Below, piece by piece: positions 17,601-41,500 of a DNA stretch of 64,000 nt. Under the pieces are notes generated by a model. It worked only from the letters and a program-made list of their open reading frames with translations, was not told where the DNA came from and made no database searches. Location of the stretch: contig NC_092591.1 in the NCBI RefSeq assembly GCF_047663525.1, positions 27,933,001 to 27,997,000 on the forward strand. The letters are read 5' to 3'. The stretch comes from Anas platyrhynchos. Taxonomy: Eukaryota; Chordata; Aves; Anseriformes; Anatidae. The first letter of the stretch is position 1. Every line of letters begins with the position of its first letter. Both the position numbers and the translations under genes were made by a program.

Positions 17601-19530
17601 TTTTGTCCCAAGCCCAGCAGGAGTTTGTCCTAGGCAGCCTGGATGACCAGGGAACCAGCCCGTGGAGTTCACTTCACCCTACAGCTGCTTTCATTACATT
17701 GGAACATAAAACTACAACAGCCTCCCAGCATGTTTCCTGGTCAAAGAGAAGGAAAGGACATGTACGAGTCCACCCAAGAGAGGCACCAGACATACTGACC
17801 CAACAGACAGGGAGGCAGGTGCTTGACATCAAGAAAGGATTTAGCCCCTCAAACTGCTCAAGGAAAGACGAGACTCAGTTAAGGGGGAAAACACTGTATT
17901 TCCTTTTCAATTTCCTAGGATGAGACAGTAATTCTGACAGCAAATTAGATTAAAAAAAGTCACGCAGTTAGAGTTTGGTTTAAAAATGCAGATAAAAGAA
18001 CAAGGGGAGGAGACCCAGCTCAGTGCAGGCTATGATTTGTACAGCAAATGCAGTCACATCAGATGAACTGCTCCTCCAGCCTGCCCTACAAACGATATGT
18101 CACCCGGGGCATGGTTTTGGGCCATGCTCCATCCTCAGGCAGTCACCCTGGCTGAGGACAGGCACCAGCCCAGTGCCAGGTTCCCCTGGAGGCCACCCCG
18201 AGAGCATCATGAGGCATTGCAGCCCCCCAGGACCGCTGGCTGATGGCACATTCTGCACTTCCCGCTGGGATCTGATGCAGAACACATCCCAAACCCACCG
18301 CCCACGCCACACCAGCTCTGATTAACAGGTACCCAGATGCCATCTCGCTGTGCTGGATAAATCCTGCAGCTCAGGGATTATTCAGCAGGACCTCGAGGTG
18401 CTCAGGGCACTTAATGCGGAGAGTGTGCTCTCTGGAGAGGTGCTGGAATAGCCGTTGATTTTACAGCATCTATTTTTTTTTTTCAGTAGCATGCTGTTCT
18501 GTCTGTAACAGATGTCCTCAGGCATCCAGATCCAAGGTACAGGTCTAAGAGCAGGCAAAAGCAAGCTTTGGAAGCAGCAGACATCACACCCAGGGTTACA
18601 CGGGACAACGGATGCATTAGGAGTGTGCTCAGGTCTGTCCCTACTGCCCATGCCAGACCCCTCCATGGCATGAGTTTTGGTTACAAAGCTGCAGTAGGTG
18701 GGGACACGGGACATCTGCAGGGTAGGTGCTCCTACAAAACCCCTAGCTGGGATTTCACCAGCTGTTCTGTCCAGTCTGGGGCCATCTCTTGTGGTGATCT
18801 GGCTCTCTTGCAACCCTCAGCTCTCCCACCTCCCTAACCTCAGGACCTGATCCAAAGCACTGGGAAACCAACATGACTGCCTTCTCTCCCTCAGCATGGA
18901 CTGGGAGCCTCGTGAAGCTCTGTTCTGCTCTCTATGACTTCAGGACACCTGATCATCTTCACAGCACTTGTCTCCTTGTTCACCCAGTGTATGCCTACTG
19001 ATGCCAACCCCGTGAAGCAAGCTGCTCTGTACGTGCAGATCCTGGATCTCCAGGAAGAAGGCATGAATGTGAGCACAGCTTCAGCTCCCACCTCCCCAAA
19101 GCAGGCATGCACCTCACTTGGTCTGCAGCACAGAAGGTAAATGAACAGAGCTCTCACTATTAATTACATGGGAATGACATACCAGGTACAGGGGTGTTAA
19201 AACCTGGGTTTTGGGACTGGGCAGTGGAAGAAGGAGCAAATGCAAGCCCACAGCCTCCATGGCACCCTCCTGCCTGGAAGCCTCGCTGCCTTTGCCAACT
19301 GTCTCTCAAGTCTGGGGCAGTTAAACACCGAGGATAACGTTTCCAAAAGTCTCATGTGATTTAAGCTTGTAGATCACTTAACTGCTTTGGGAAACATTAC
19401 CTTCAACTCACTGCCTCCAGCTGAAGTTAAGGAGGAAAAACATGGAAGAAATTCACCAAACCCAAGAGAACTTGTGCCAAGTGGCTTTGCTCAGCCTCCA
19501 GAAGACAGCTGGACTTTTAGGGACATGAAA
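14700..19530. other. Non-coding stretch between IFITM10 and CTSD
   Basis: No exon chain was recognised. One open frame at 18934-19140 starts with a signal-peptide-like hydrophobic run, but it has no splice partners, no recognised homologue and no supporting codon pattern. Purine-rich runs and small A-tracts (for example 16259-16280) occur. The right edge abuts the likely CTSD polyadenylation site. Confidence 0.6.
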
Positions 19531-19540
19531 TTAAGTGACT

Positions 19541-19546
19541 TTTATT
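19541..19546 (-). terminator. Candidate CTSD polyadenylation signal
   Basis: TTTATT on the plus strand is AATAAA on the minus strand, about 1.16 kb downstream of the CTSD stop codon. I saw no clear AATAAA between the stop and this point, so the 3'UTR would be about 1.2 kb and would contain the CR1 fragment in antisense. Confidence 0.55.
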
Positions 19547-19815
19547 AAATATTGTGACCCCCCCCTTGTATTCTTACTCCCTGAAGAGTCCCATTGGTTG
19601 GAGCCCCCCCTACAAACCCCTGCCCTGTTACATCTAAAAGGCTGGAGCCAGGCACGCTCGCATCACACCCCCAGCTCTCACTAGTGTCATCACAACACAA
19701 AAGACACACTAACAGAGCCTTTGGACTCCAAAATTCAACCCCTGTGCATGCTCCATGTTCCCCCACTGCTCCAGCCCGGGATATGCTCTCTCAGGACCAA
19801 GTCAGCGCCAGCTCT

Positions 19816-20195
19816 GGGCCTGTTCAGCCTGGAGAAGAGGAGGCTGGGGGGGGACCTCATCATGGTCTACAGCTTCCTCACAAGGGGGAGTGGAAGGCAG
19901 GTGACCTATCCTCTGTAAACACCAGTGATAGGACCCACGGGAATGGTGTTAAGCTGAGGCAGGGGAAGTTCAGGCTGGACATCAGGAAGAGGTTCTTCAC
20001 CGAGAGGATGGCTGCACACTGGAACAGGCTCCCCAGGGACGTAGTCACTGCACCGAGCCTGTCTGAATTTAAGTGTTTGGACTGTGCATACAGTCACATG
20101 GTCTAAACTTTTGGGCAGACCTGTGCAGTGCCAAGAGTTGGACTTGATGTTCCTTATGGGTCCCTTCCAACTCGGGATATTCTATGATTCTATGA
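19816..20195 (+). mobile_element. CR1 LINE, 5'-truncated 3' end
   Basis: The sequence has the hallmarks of the CR1 3' region: GGCCTGTTCAGCCTGGAGAA near the start, a GGACATCAGGAAGAGGTTCTT block, TGGAACAGGCTCCCCAGGGA, and the terminal CCCTTCCAACTCGGGATATT followed by the ATTCTATGATTCTATGA tail. About 380 bp remain, with no reverse-transcriptase domain, which is typical of the many dead CR1 copies in bird genomes. It is in plus orientation, opposite to CTSD, and lies in the stretch expected to be the CTSD 3'UTR. Confidence 0.95.
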
Positions 20196-20700
20196 ACTCA
20201 TTGAGAAGAGGTCTAGCAATTGCTTCCTCACCCAGAGGGGTGAAGGACTCCTCCTTCCACTCCCCCACTTCAGTGACAAACCAGAAGTACAACCTAACAC
20301 ATGGGATAGCTGTCTCCATCCTTCTCCCCCAGTGAAGAAGCCCCATGCTCCTCTGCAGGAGCAGGGCCAGCCAGCTGCCTCCCCAGGAGTGAGACCAGTG
20401 CAGGGGGACATTGATTCTTAAAGCTGAACAATTTTTCTCAATCTTAAATACTGGGAGATACAACAGTAAGGAGAGGGGCTACTCCAGTGGCATTATCAGC
20501 TCAAGATGTCCCAGCACCACTTACTCAGAGGGGAAGAAGTAGCCAGCAGGGCACTAACAATGACTATTTTCCTGATTAACTTATAACCTAGTTCAATTTT
20601 TTCTCGTCCACTGACTGGGTTTCTAATCCTGGTAACCTTTCTCTACAGCTCCTGTGTGTGCAAGTGTGTGTATGGCGGAGGCAGTGGGGGGGTCAGGCGC

Positions 20701-32258
<11,558 letters not shown>

Positions 32259-32347
32259 GGCGGCCGCAGCTCGGAGCCGTCCCCGCTCGCAGCCGCCCGC
32301 CCCACCCCGCCCGCGCCCCCCCCTTTGTAGCCGCGGCCCCGGGCCCG

Positions 32348-32388
32348 GTCAGCTGACGGCGAGGGGAGGGGCGCGCGCCTCACGTGAC
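32348..32388 (-). promoter_or_regulatory. CTSD promoter E-box pair, CLEAR-like
   Basis: Ninety to 130 bp upstream of the CTSD start codon are GTCAGCTGAC (32348-32357, a perfect palindrome around CAGCTG) and TCACGTGAC (32380-32388). The second matches nine of the ten bases of the CLEAR element GTCACGTGAC bound by TFEB/TFE3, which is known to drive lysosomal genes including mammalian CTSD. The surrounding 32220-32420 is a GC-rich island with G-runs that look like Sp1 sites; no TATA box was seen. Confidence 0.65.
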
Positions 32389-32479
32389 GGTGGGCGGGGG
32401 GGGGGGGGGCACTGCTCCGGCCCCCCCCCCGTGACTCAGCCCGCACGGGAATGGGGAATCAACAGGGGGGGGCTGGCAC

Positions 32480-32955
32480 GAGATTGGTGTTAGTGCTTTT
32501 TTTTTTTTTTTTTTCCCCATTTTGTTCTTTGCTTTTTTCTTTTTTTAACCCCCATTTTTCTATGTTTTCCCCCCAGTTTTTATTTTCCTTCGGTGTTTTT
32601 GCTCCTGACCCTCCCCATCGACACCTCGCACTGGGGGGGTGGCATCCCTCCAGGCTGGTTTCAGTTTATTTAAAAAAAATAATTATTAATTTTACATTAT
32701 ATTCTGATTTATTTTCATTCGTTTGTTTTTATTGTGCTTGTATTTTCTTTTTCTTTTCTTTTTATTTTTGTTTTATTTTGTTTTGCTTTCCTTCATTTTT
32801 GTTTTATTCTGCTTCATTTTGCTTTGTTTTACTTCGTTTTGTAGTCTTTCACTTTACTTCATTCCATTTTGTTTTACTTTGTTTGACCTCATCTTATCTT
32901 GTTTCATTTAATTTCATTTAATTTTGTTTTAGTTCAGCTGGGGGGGGGGGGGGTT
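32480..32955. repeat. T-rich degenerate pentamer region and G-run
   Basis: Poly(T) at 32499-32515 is followed by a long T-rich stretch (32690-32935) made of diverged TTTTR/TTTTC pentamers and hexamers, and a 14-base G-run at 32941. It looks like an old expanded simple repeat. It gives Phe-rich shadow frames. Confidence 0.8.
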
Positions 32956-32959
32956 CGCA

Positions 32960-35900
32960 GGGTCCTTCCACACCCTGGATTGCTCACCCAGAAGGAACAC
33001 CCCCAAATTTGTGTGTTCCTCCCCAAAATGCCACCTGCCCCCTGGGCTTTGTGCTGGGGGCCCCATCCCCAGCTTGCCCCCATCGCTCGGTGCCCCTTTT
33101 GGTAAGCACCTTTGGGAAGTGCCCCGTGGGCCTCCTCCTGCTCTCTCTCCCTGCCACCACCGTCCCCAGTTTGGGGCTGTGCCACAAGTGCCACCAAAAG
33201 CTTCTTGTCCAGGAGCACCCACCACAGCCTCACACCCAGCAGGCTTAACTTTTTGGGGCACTAAATCACACCATTGCCTCCCCCCCCCCAAAAAAAAAAA
33301 AAAAACAACACCCAAAACCCCTTAAGCTCCTTTTGGAGAAAACAAAAGGGGCCAGGACGGCATCTTGGGGACAAAAATAAAACAAAGCTGCTCCCAGCAA
33401 ATCCTTCCGCGAGCCTGGCCACGAGGTCCCGTTAGTCCGGCCTGGGCGCTGGCCAGGGCCCGCTTCCCTCCTGCCCTGCAGGCACGTGGCCGGGACGAGC
33501 GGCTGACCATGACTCAGCAGAGCCGGCACCCGTGACTCAGCAAACCCTGCTCGGCTAGGATTTGGGGACCTGGGGCCGAGGGTCCCGGTGGCCTCGGTCC
33601 CCATTGTGTGGGTCCTGAGGCAGCAGGAGGTGTCGCGCCTGCCCCCCCGCAGCCTGCTGCCTGCCATGGGGTGGGTGGGCAAAGGGCATGATCCTGATCC
33701 TTCCCAACACCGACACGGGGTGGCACCGGGCTGCAGCCCCTTGGGGTGCTCCCAGCGTCTTGTGACGAGAGGGAGAGGCACAAACCCTCCCTCAGAGCTG
33801 GAGGGGAAAGGTGCTGGCGCCACGCATGCTCCTTTGCATGCATTTCCCATCCAACTGGCCTGGCCCTGCATCGCATGGCTGTGGGCTGTGTGTACAACAA
33901 TGCTAGGGCAAAAACAAAAAAAAATGTGGGGTGTCCCCACAGTGTTTAATCTAGCTCCAGGCCTCGGCACCCATGGGTTCAGAGCTGCCAGCACTGCACC
34001 CACATGCACCCGTCCCCAGTGTCACTTTGGTGCCACTCAGCACCTCCACCAGGGATGCCAATGCAAAAGGTTTTGCTCCCCCCGCAACATTTTCCTTCTC
34101 TGTGCCATCCGAAAGCGAGTGGTGTGCAGGCACCGCCGTGGGACGTGGGCGGTGGGTGACGCACCCCTGGCAGCGGGCCACCATTTTGCAACCTCTTGCG
34201 ATTCCCAAGTAGGATGACGCAGCCCCGGCGCGGGATGGAGGAGCGCCTGCTCCTGTGCACCGGGGTCCCCTCCGCAGATGACACCGGCAAGACCGGGTGG
34301 GTCCTGTGCTTCGGGCAGGCGTGGGGCGAAACGGTTAAAAACACTGTGACTCCACATCAGCGGGTGCCGATGTTAATGGATGCAGCTAATTAGCAGCACC
34401 TGATTCACCAGCCCCAAGCACAGCGAGGAGCCGTGGTAACTTTTTCCCGGCTCAGTGCCAGGACCTCGCCCGTCCCCAGCGCCATTTCCTAAACTGGTGG
34501 GATACTCACAAAAATTCACTTTTTGACACCAAAGGAAGGGTTGAGGAAGAGCCACCCAGGATGGAGCTGGGTATCAGTCCTGTGCCATCGGTGCCGACTG
34601 GCAGGGCACACACATTAACACCCTTCTGCTGCCAGCAGGGACTGTGGTCACCCAGGGGAGATGCTAAGTAGGGGTGCCACAGAGCTAGCCTGGGTGGCAG
34701 TTGTTCCTTTGGTGTCTTGCTGCAAACCCTAATCCCAGTGGTAGGTGAGGATATTTCACTGGTGGCCACAGCTGGGAGACTTGAGCTTTTGCATGCCTTC
34801 CCTGAGTTATTTTCCCTGAAAAAAAAATGGTTTTATGCAGCAAAATGCTTAGGGACATGCCTGTCTTCAAGCCCATGAGCGACCCTGGCGTCTTCACCTG
34901 TGCTGGGCTGCAGCCAACCCTTGTATCTCCTGTCCCTGTTTCTTCCGTGCCCATGGCCCTGCCCAAAGCCCCTCCACCCCCACGGGGGCTCGAGCATCCT
35001 TCCCCACCCCTGTCCCACCGCCCCCGCAGTCACCAGCTCCGGGGCCACGCCTGGCACCCACCGTGGGGATGCATCCTCTCCTTGGGGCAGGGAGCTCGCT
35101 GTGTTTGCGTCACCCCGATTTTATTTATATATTTATTTTGGCAGAAGCTGCGTGTGTGTACGGGTGACAAGAAGCCCGGCAGGCAGCTGACGGGATGGGT
35201 GGCAGGGGCAATGATGGAGTCGATTCATCGCCTCCCACGCCAGGAAGCGATGGGCACCCCATGCGCCCGCATCGCATACCTTGAGCAATGCCCCTGCGGG
35301 CACCCAGGGAGAAAAGCTGGGCAGGGGTGCAATCAGCATGGGCACCCATTGACCCCAGACAAGAAGCCCCAACCCAAAGGAGATGTGCCTCCAAGCAGCC
35401 ATAACAAGGGTTATCCCTCTGAGTTTTCTCACCAGCATTATTTTTAATGATTTCCTTTAATATCTAACCCAGTCAGCCCCCCAAAAGCCCATAGGTTATG
35501 CAATTAGAGCACCTCTGTGTGACAAAACATGAAATCCCTTTGGTTTGGGGGAAGAGGGTCGCCTTGGGAAGGTGAGGGTCACTAGGGAGGCATATGGGTG
35601 GAAGTAAAAGAAAAAGTGGAAGACGCTGTTGATAGTTTTCTCCTTTTCTGGGGGTTTGCATGGCTGATTGGAGCTATGTCAGCCTGGAGGGAACTGAGTT
35701 GTTGGCTTAGGATTAGGGTCCCAAGGGTGTCCCAAGCAGCGTTGGGTCAATGACTGGGGGGACACAAGCATGAAGCAGCTTTGGCTGGGGCAATGTGGGG
35801 TGCCAAAACACTTGTTGGAAAGTAATGGCCAAAATTAAGTGCAAGAACCTCCTTCTGCACCCCTCTGCCCCCCTTTCACCCTTGGAAATGCCTTGGAAAG

Positions 35901-37190
35901 CCAAGACCCAAGGAATGTCCCTAGCAATGATGATGGTGTTATTGTCCCAACCTTTAATGAATTTATTGCAGGTGTCTGCAAGATGGAAGCAAGAAGTTTC
36001 CCCACATGACAGGTGGCTAAGCTGCAGCAGTGCTTGCTGGAGGCTGTTTCTGACGCTCCACCTTCGGAGCAGGGCAGGGAAAGCCACAGGGTGACAAGCC
36101 TGAAGCAGCAGCACTTGGTTCTGCATGAAGCAATCCCCTGAACCCTGTGCTTCCTTCCTTTTTTCCCCATTTTGGGCACATGTTGCCTTGTCATCCCCCC
36201 CTCCCGCCGTGCTGACAGTGCTGGAGGAAGGCACGCGGCCCATTCCCCTTGCCTCAGCACCTTGCGGCCTGCCACCGCTCACATGCTCCTGTCCCCAGCT
36301 GCCTTGACTCAGCTAATCCCCCTCACCCAAGGCATTGACCGAGCCGGCCTTAAATTTAGTTTCATCTCGGGGTGAGGGATTGCCTCATGGCCACTGGCAA
36401 AGGTCAGAGCAGCTCAGGGTGGCCGGGACATCTGCGACCACCAGCAGGTCCCCACCGTGAGGTGCCACCGGGCCGGATGTAGGCATTCGGCTGCCAAGCC
36501 CCAAAATATCTGACCTTCATACAAGTGGGACGAACATCTGCCCCCGCTTGTTTGGAGCATCCCGTAATTAATGTTTGCTTGGTGATTGAGGCTGACAGGT
36601 ACTTAGTGTTATTAGCAAATCATTAGGAGCTGATGTTGATGTCACTACTTTTAGACATCTCATTTCAGCATCTGGACTTGGCAGAAAGGTCTTTTTTTTT
36701 TGGAGGTGGTTCCCTCCAGAAGATCCTCTTGCCGGGACGAGACCTGTCCCAAAACCGGGACAGCAGGGACATGAGTGGGAACACAGCAGCCACCCCATGT
36801 CCCGTGATAGAGACATCTGCCTCGCCCACGGTCCCATGCGCTGGGTGGAGAAAATCCCCTGGGTGGGAGCGTGTGGGAGCTTGCATGGAGGTACATGTAC
36901 GTGGGATGGGGGGAGAACTGCTTTAAATTAAATATTTTGGCATTTTCTGAGGTTTGTGTGTGGATTTTGATGGCCTTTGCTCTGCAAGGAGCTAATCCAA
37001 AACCCACTGAAGGTTTCCTGTGCTCACAGCAGGATCAAGCCCAGCCTGATGTGCTCCATGTGCACATGGCTGGGTAAGGCCTGGATAAAAATCCTCCATG
37101 CCTGCAAAGCAGCTCCACAATATTGCACCCCTCTTTCCAAGCACACTCAACCAGAGGCACCAGTAAATTCACACCAAGTGTCGTTTACTT
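32960..37190. other. Non-coding stretch between CTSD and the nucleotidase gene
   Basis: No exon chain was recognised. Homopolymer runs occur at 33280-33305. Several short TAAT-rich patches (near 34375, 35435 and 36565-36660) stand out from the GC-richer background and might be regulatory. Confidence 0.55.
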
Positions 37191-37191
37191 A

Positions 37192-37197
37192 TTTATT
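37192..37197 (-). terminator. Candidate polyadenylation signal for the nucleotidase gene
   Basis: TTTATT (minus-strand AATAAA) lies 1.35 kb downstream of the nucleotidase stop codon. It is the clearest hexamer I found in that direction, but a nearer variant signal may be used. Confidence 0.3.
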
Positions 37198-38550
37198 GGG
37201 GGAAAAAGCATTGGTGAGAGTGATGAAACCTTAAAAAAATCTGATGATTTCTCTCTGTTCTGCCATAAAATATGCTTTTTTTTTTTTTTTTAATTAAGAA
37301 AAAGGAAAATTAATGCAACAAAGGGAACTTGTAGTTTCAAGATGGGCTGGGGGTCAAAGTGGTTTTCATGGCTGCTTTTAGGTGTTAGTTTTGGGGGAAT
37401 GGTCCTGTTCCCCCACAGCATGGGTGGCAGCAGGGCAGCACAGTGGCCTCTAGTGGCAATCACTGACATCCTGCCCTGGGGAGAAAAACCTCACAAACGA
37501 AGTTTTGGGGCTGTTTTCTGCCTGGTAAAATTAGGCGCAGAATCAAAAGGGACAGAGGAGAGACATCCCTGCATAGGGGTGGCTTTGCACCGGGTAGGTG
37601 CCATGGTCCTGGGCTTGCTTGGGACCACACCTACCCTGAGCAGCTTCACCTGGGACCCCATCCATGCCCCCCACCTGCAGCCCTATTTAAGCTCAGGCTT
37701 TAGCACCCAGGGCTGTTTGGAGGTTTGGGTGATGGTCTATACCCTAAGCCCTGTCCCCCTGCATGGCTTGTGCTGCAGGTGGCCGCCTCTAGTGCCCTCA
37801 CCTGGAGGAACCCCAGAGCTACATCAGTCTCCTGGATGAACCCATCTCACATCTGTCCTCATCCCTGGTCCATCTCCTGCTGGTCCAGGAGCTGTGTCCT
37901 GCAGGTCTGGGCCTCCTGAGGGCACTCCCTATGAGCAATGCCTAAAAAAAAAAGTTATTGTTCTCTAATACATGTGGGACTACAGTTTGGGCTTTTTTTT
38001 CCTCAACCTACTAATTGGTTTCTAAAAGCTTATAGGTGCTTTACAGCTTTGGGGTCTATCCTTGTGCTGAATTTGTTGGAGTTGGTCAGAGCTGCATGAG
38101 GGGCTTGGTGACACATCATTCTTAGGAAGCTGAGCATGTCCAACAAGGCAAGGTCCTGGGGACTTGCTTTGAGCAGAGCTCCTGAGATTAAATCTTGGAG
38201 GCTAAGTACCACTGAACTTTGCATTTTTAGTGCTTACTTTCATGCTTTCTTCCCCACATGTGTGGGGCAGTAGCTTTGTTTATCCTTGTTGAAGAAGGAA
38301 GTCCCCAGGCCCCACAAGACAGGTAGGTAGCAGTCCCTGGGGTCAGAGCAGAGGTGTCTGTCCTTCCTGGAGCAGCTGCTAAAGGACCTTGTCTCAGGAG
38401 CATTCAGTCCTGCTTGGTTGTCAGTGCTCTCAGGCAATGCTCTCACCCCCTTTCCCTGAGATTTGCTTGCTGCAGGTTAATAAATCTTTCCTATTCCATC
38501 AAGCTGGCCTTCAGCTGGACCGGTCCTGAGAACTGCTGGTTATTGGTCCA

Positions 38551-41500
38551 TCAGCAACATGAGGGAACCCAGGCAGAGGGTACCCCCATATCTTGAGCCC
38601 CCTGGATGTTATGAAGGCCATCATCAAAGAAAATATGGGGCTGGATCTGGGCAAGGATGGGGCCTTTGGGAGCCCCATCCATGAAGAAGGCCTCGTCGAT
38701 GGCCAGACCCCATTCCCGGAGCGTCTTGATGGCTCGGATGCCCATGTCTCGGCCACTGCGGGCGGTCACCAGGTAGGTGCGGATGGGGCACTCCTCACGG
38801 TTGAACTTCTTGTGTATCTTCCCTAGGTGCATGGCAAAGGCTTTCATGGGACCCTGAAAGCACAGCAAGACACTTGAGAGTGGGTAGGAAGGAAAGAAGC
38901 ATCTGTTCAATCTACTTTTTCCCCTTTTGAGGTCCCTTAGGCCTCTGCAGGGCACAGAAGTGCCTGTCGGGTATAGGTTTGGGCAGTGCTGGGACTGGTG
39001 CTGTGTACTGGCCACACTCATGCCCTGGGGTGCTCAGCAGGAAGGTGAGCCTTGTGGTGCTCATGCAAATCCTGAGGGAACCAAGAAGGTGCAGCACCCC
39101 TGGGTGAGGGGATCGGCACAGCATGGCATCCCAGCCTACAAAAGGCCCCAGGAACACTCTGGGTAGCCATAGCCCCAAATTTTGGGAGCAGATGCTTGCT
39201 TACAGAAGACAGAGTGCCAGATCCATCTCCAGAGGGACTCCAGATCAGCCCCTGCTGGGACCGAGCAGTGCTGAATGCAAAGGGAACCCATAGAAATTTG
39301 TGCTTTATTGGCCACCCACAGCAAAGCCCTAGCAGGGGCGATGCTGATGGTGGGCATGGGGCCTGCAGCCACCTCGCTCACCTCTCCCATGGGCACGGCC
39401 TCCATCGCCCGCTCGTACTGCACCGCTCCCTCCAGGCCCTGCTCCCGAAAGACCTGGTCGGTCTCGTCGGAGAAGAGCACGGCGTCCCCATCGAAGGCCA
39501 CGCGCAGCGGGGTGCTGGGGGCCTGCACCTCCTGCTGGAAGACCAGCGCTGCTGAGACCCCTGTGGGATTGAGCAAAGTGGGTTTGGTGGGGGAACGAGG
39601 GAACCACCATGTCCTGGGGGCAGCTTGTGCATGGGCAGCTCCTCTCCATGCCTCCACGGCCCATCCAACACTGCAAATGTCTCCAGAAAAGGCAGTGTGG
39701 TTGGGCTCTCCAAGCAAAGAGGGTTTCCGTGGGGGTCATCCCAGCCTTTCCAAGGCTGGCTTATTTGGGGAGCACAAGGCAGTGCTGCTGATCAGGGACT
39801 GTATGGACACTGAAGCCTGCTAGGAGAACTGCTAGGTTGTTAATGCATGGGCAGCACTCCTCCTGGTGCCCGGTCCCTCTGCCAAGCCTTCTGTTAATGC
39901 CCAGACTTAGCACTCCGTGCTGTGAGTAATAGGGCCTGGCACCTCCGCTTGATTGGGGTAATTGGCTTAATTACAGGTCTTTTCCTACAAGCTGCTCCCT
40001 GCCTGCTCTCATCCGTGGGTTGGGGCTCCTGGATGAGACACTTGTTAGAGCAGTGATGATCTTCAGGGAGACCTCAGGATTGGGCTTTGTAGCTGAGGGA
40101 GGTCTGGGCTGTGGCTGGCTTGCTCCTGACCTGAAGGACCTTGGCCAGCTGATGTGCTCATACCTGAGCAAATTAATAAGGAGGAGATTAACCCCATTAG
40201 AGCTGTCAGGGGCTGTATGCACTCAAATCCAGGTCAAGCATGTGCTTACATTTATCATTAAGGACTCTGCGTGTACCAAGAAAGCAAATTTCCACAGCAT
40301 CCTCACAAGGCCCTGGGAGGTGATGATGCTCCCTCACTGATCTAGGGAGCAGCATTTTGGGTTAGAAAGGTTTAAATGTTCTGCAGAGAAGGACCGGTGC
40401 ATGGCAGAGCTGCAGCCAGAATCACACATAAAACACTCTGTTGTGAAGCCATCTGCAAACCCTGTTGTTTGAGGGCTGCTGGTGGGGACAGAAGAAACAT
40501 TCAGGACTACAGGGGCGGCCAGGGTGCCACTCATCCCCTCTCATCCATGACAGAATGAGCTCTGGCACTGCTGCTTGGGAAAAGCGTGGTGTGTTTGGGG
40601 ATGTGGGATGGAGGGGGAGACGCACCTCTCCGGAGGGCATTGCAGACATCTGTCCTGTCAGCCGAGAGGAAGAGCTTGACCCCGTGGGACTTGAGGTACT
40701 GCGTGGAGTCCTCATCACTGACGAAGCAGAACTTGGAAATCTCCAGGCCTTTGGGTCAGGGAATGTAAGCAAAGTCTCTTACAGGGATCACTTGTCTTTA
40801 TGAACCCCTTTCACCTCCTCAAGTTTTTGTGTGCTTTCCCCTGGCTCTGTCTTTGCCCCTGATACACCACTACCTTATCTGCTCCTCAGCCCCCCTGGGG
40901 AGAGGATACCCACCCCCAGGGGTGTGCCTCCTTACCATAGTGCTTGGCACTGTTAATGATGCGCACACCGCTCTCTGGGCTGTTGTTGGAGAGCAGCAGG
41001 ATGTCAAAGAGGTCCTCCTCTGCTGGGTTGCTCTCCAGGATCTTCTTGTTGACATACTGCACTGCCTAGGAGGAACAGATGAGACTCTTCTGCAAGGGGC
41101 ATGACCATGAGGGTTGTTCCGCAATCCTGTGGTTAGCGGCTGGTGAGGAGGATGTGGGCAGTGGGGACATTGTGCTGCAGCTGCCACCTGTGGCAGGACA
41201 AGCATGGGGTGGAGAGCAGCCATCCTGTGCAAAGCACGGCTGGGAGGGCAGGGAGCAGGGCACCAGCAAGGAGGTGGAGATGTGGTGAGGGGCACAGGTC
41301 TCAGGAGTGGTGCACCTGCACCCTGGGGTGGGGTTTGAGACCTAAAGCCAGGAAGGCTGAGCCTTCAGCCCGCCCTCTTGAGTGCTGACATGTGCCCCCA
41401 GCCCGGCGTGGGGCTCACCTGGATGAAGGCGAAGGCTGTGCCTGGTGGCAGGGGCCTGTCCTGGTTGGCCTGCTGATGCCTCACGTACTCCTCCTTGCCC

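Noticed and set aside
18934-19140. Small plus-strand frame with a signal-peptide-like start
   Set aside because: No recognised homologue, no splice partner and no promoter signs; one such frame is expected by chance in 5 kb.
19594-20106. Plus-strand frame of 170 residues
   Set aside because: It lies within the CR1 3' region, which is largely non-coding, and does not show reverse transcriptase motifs.
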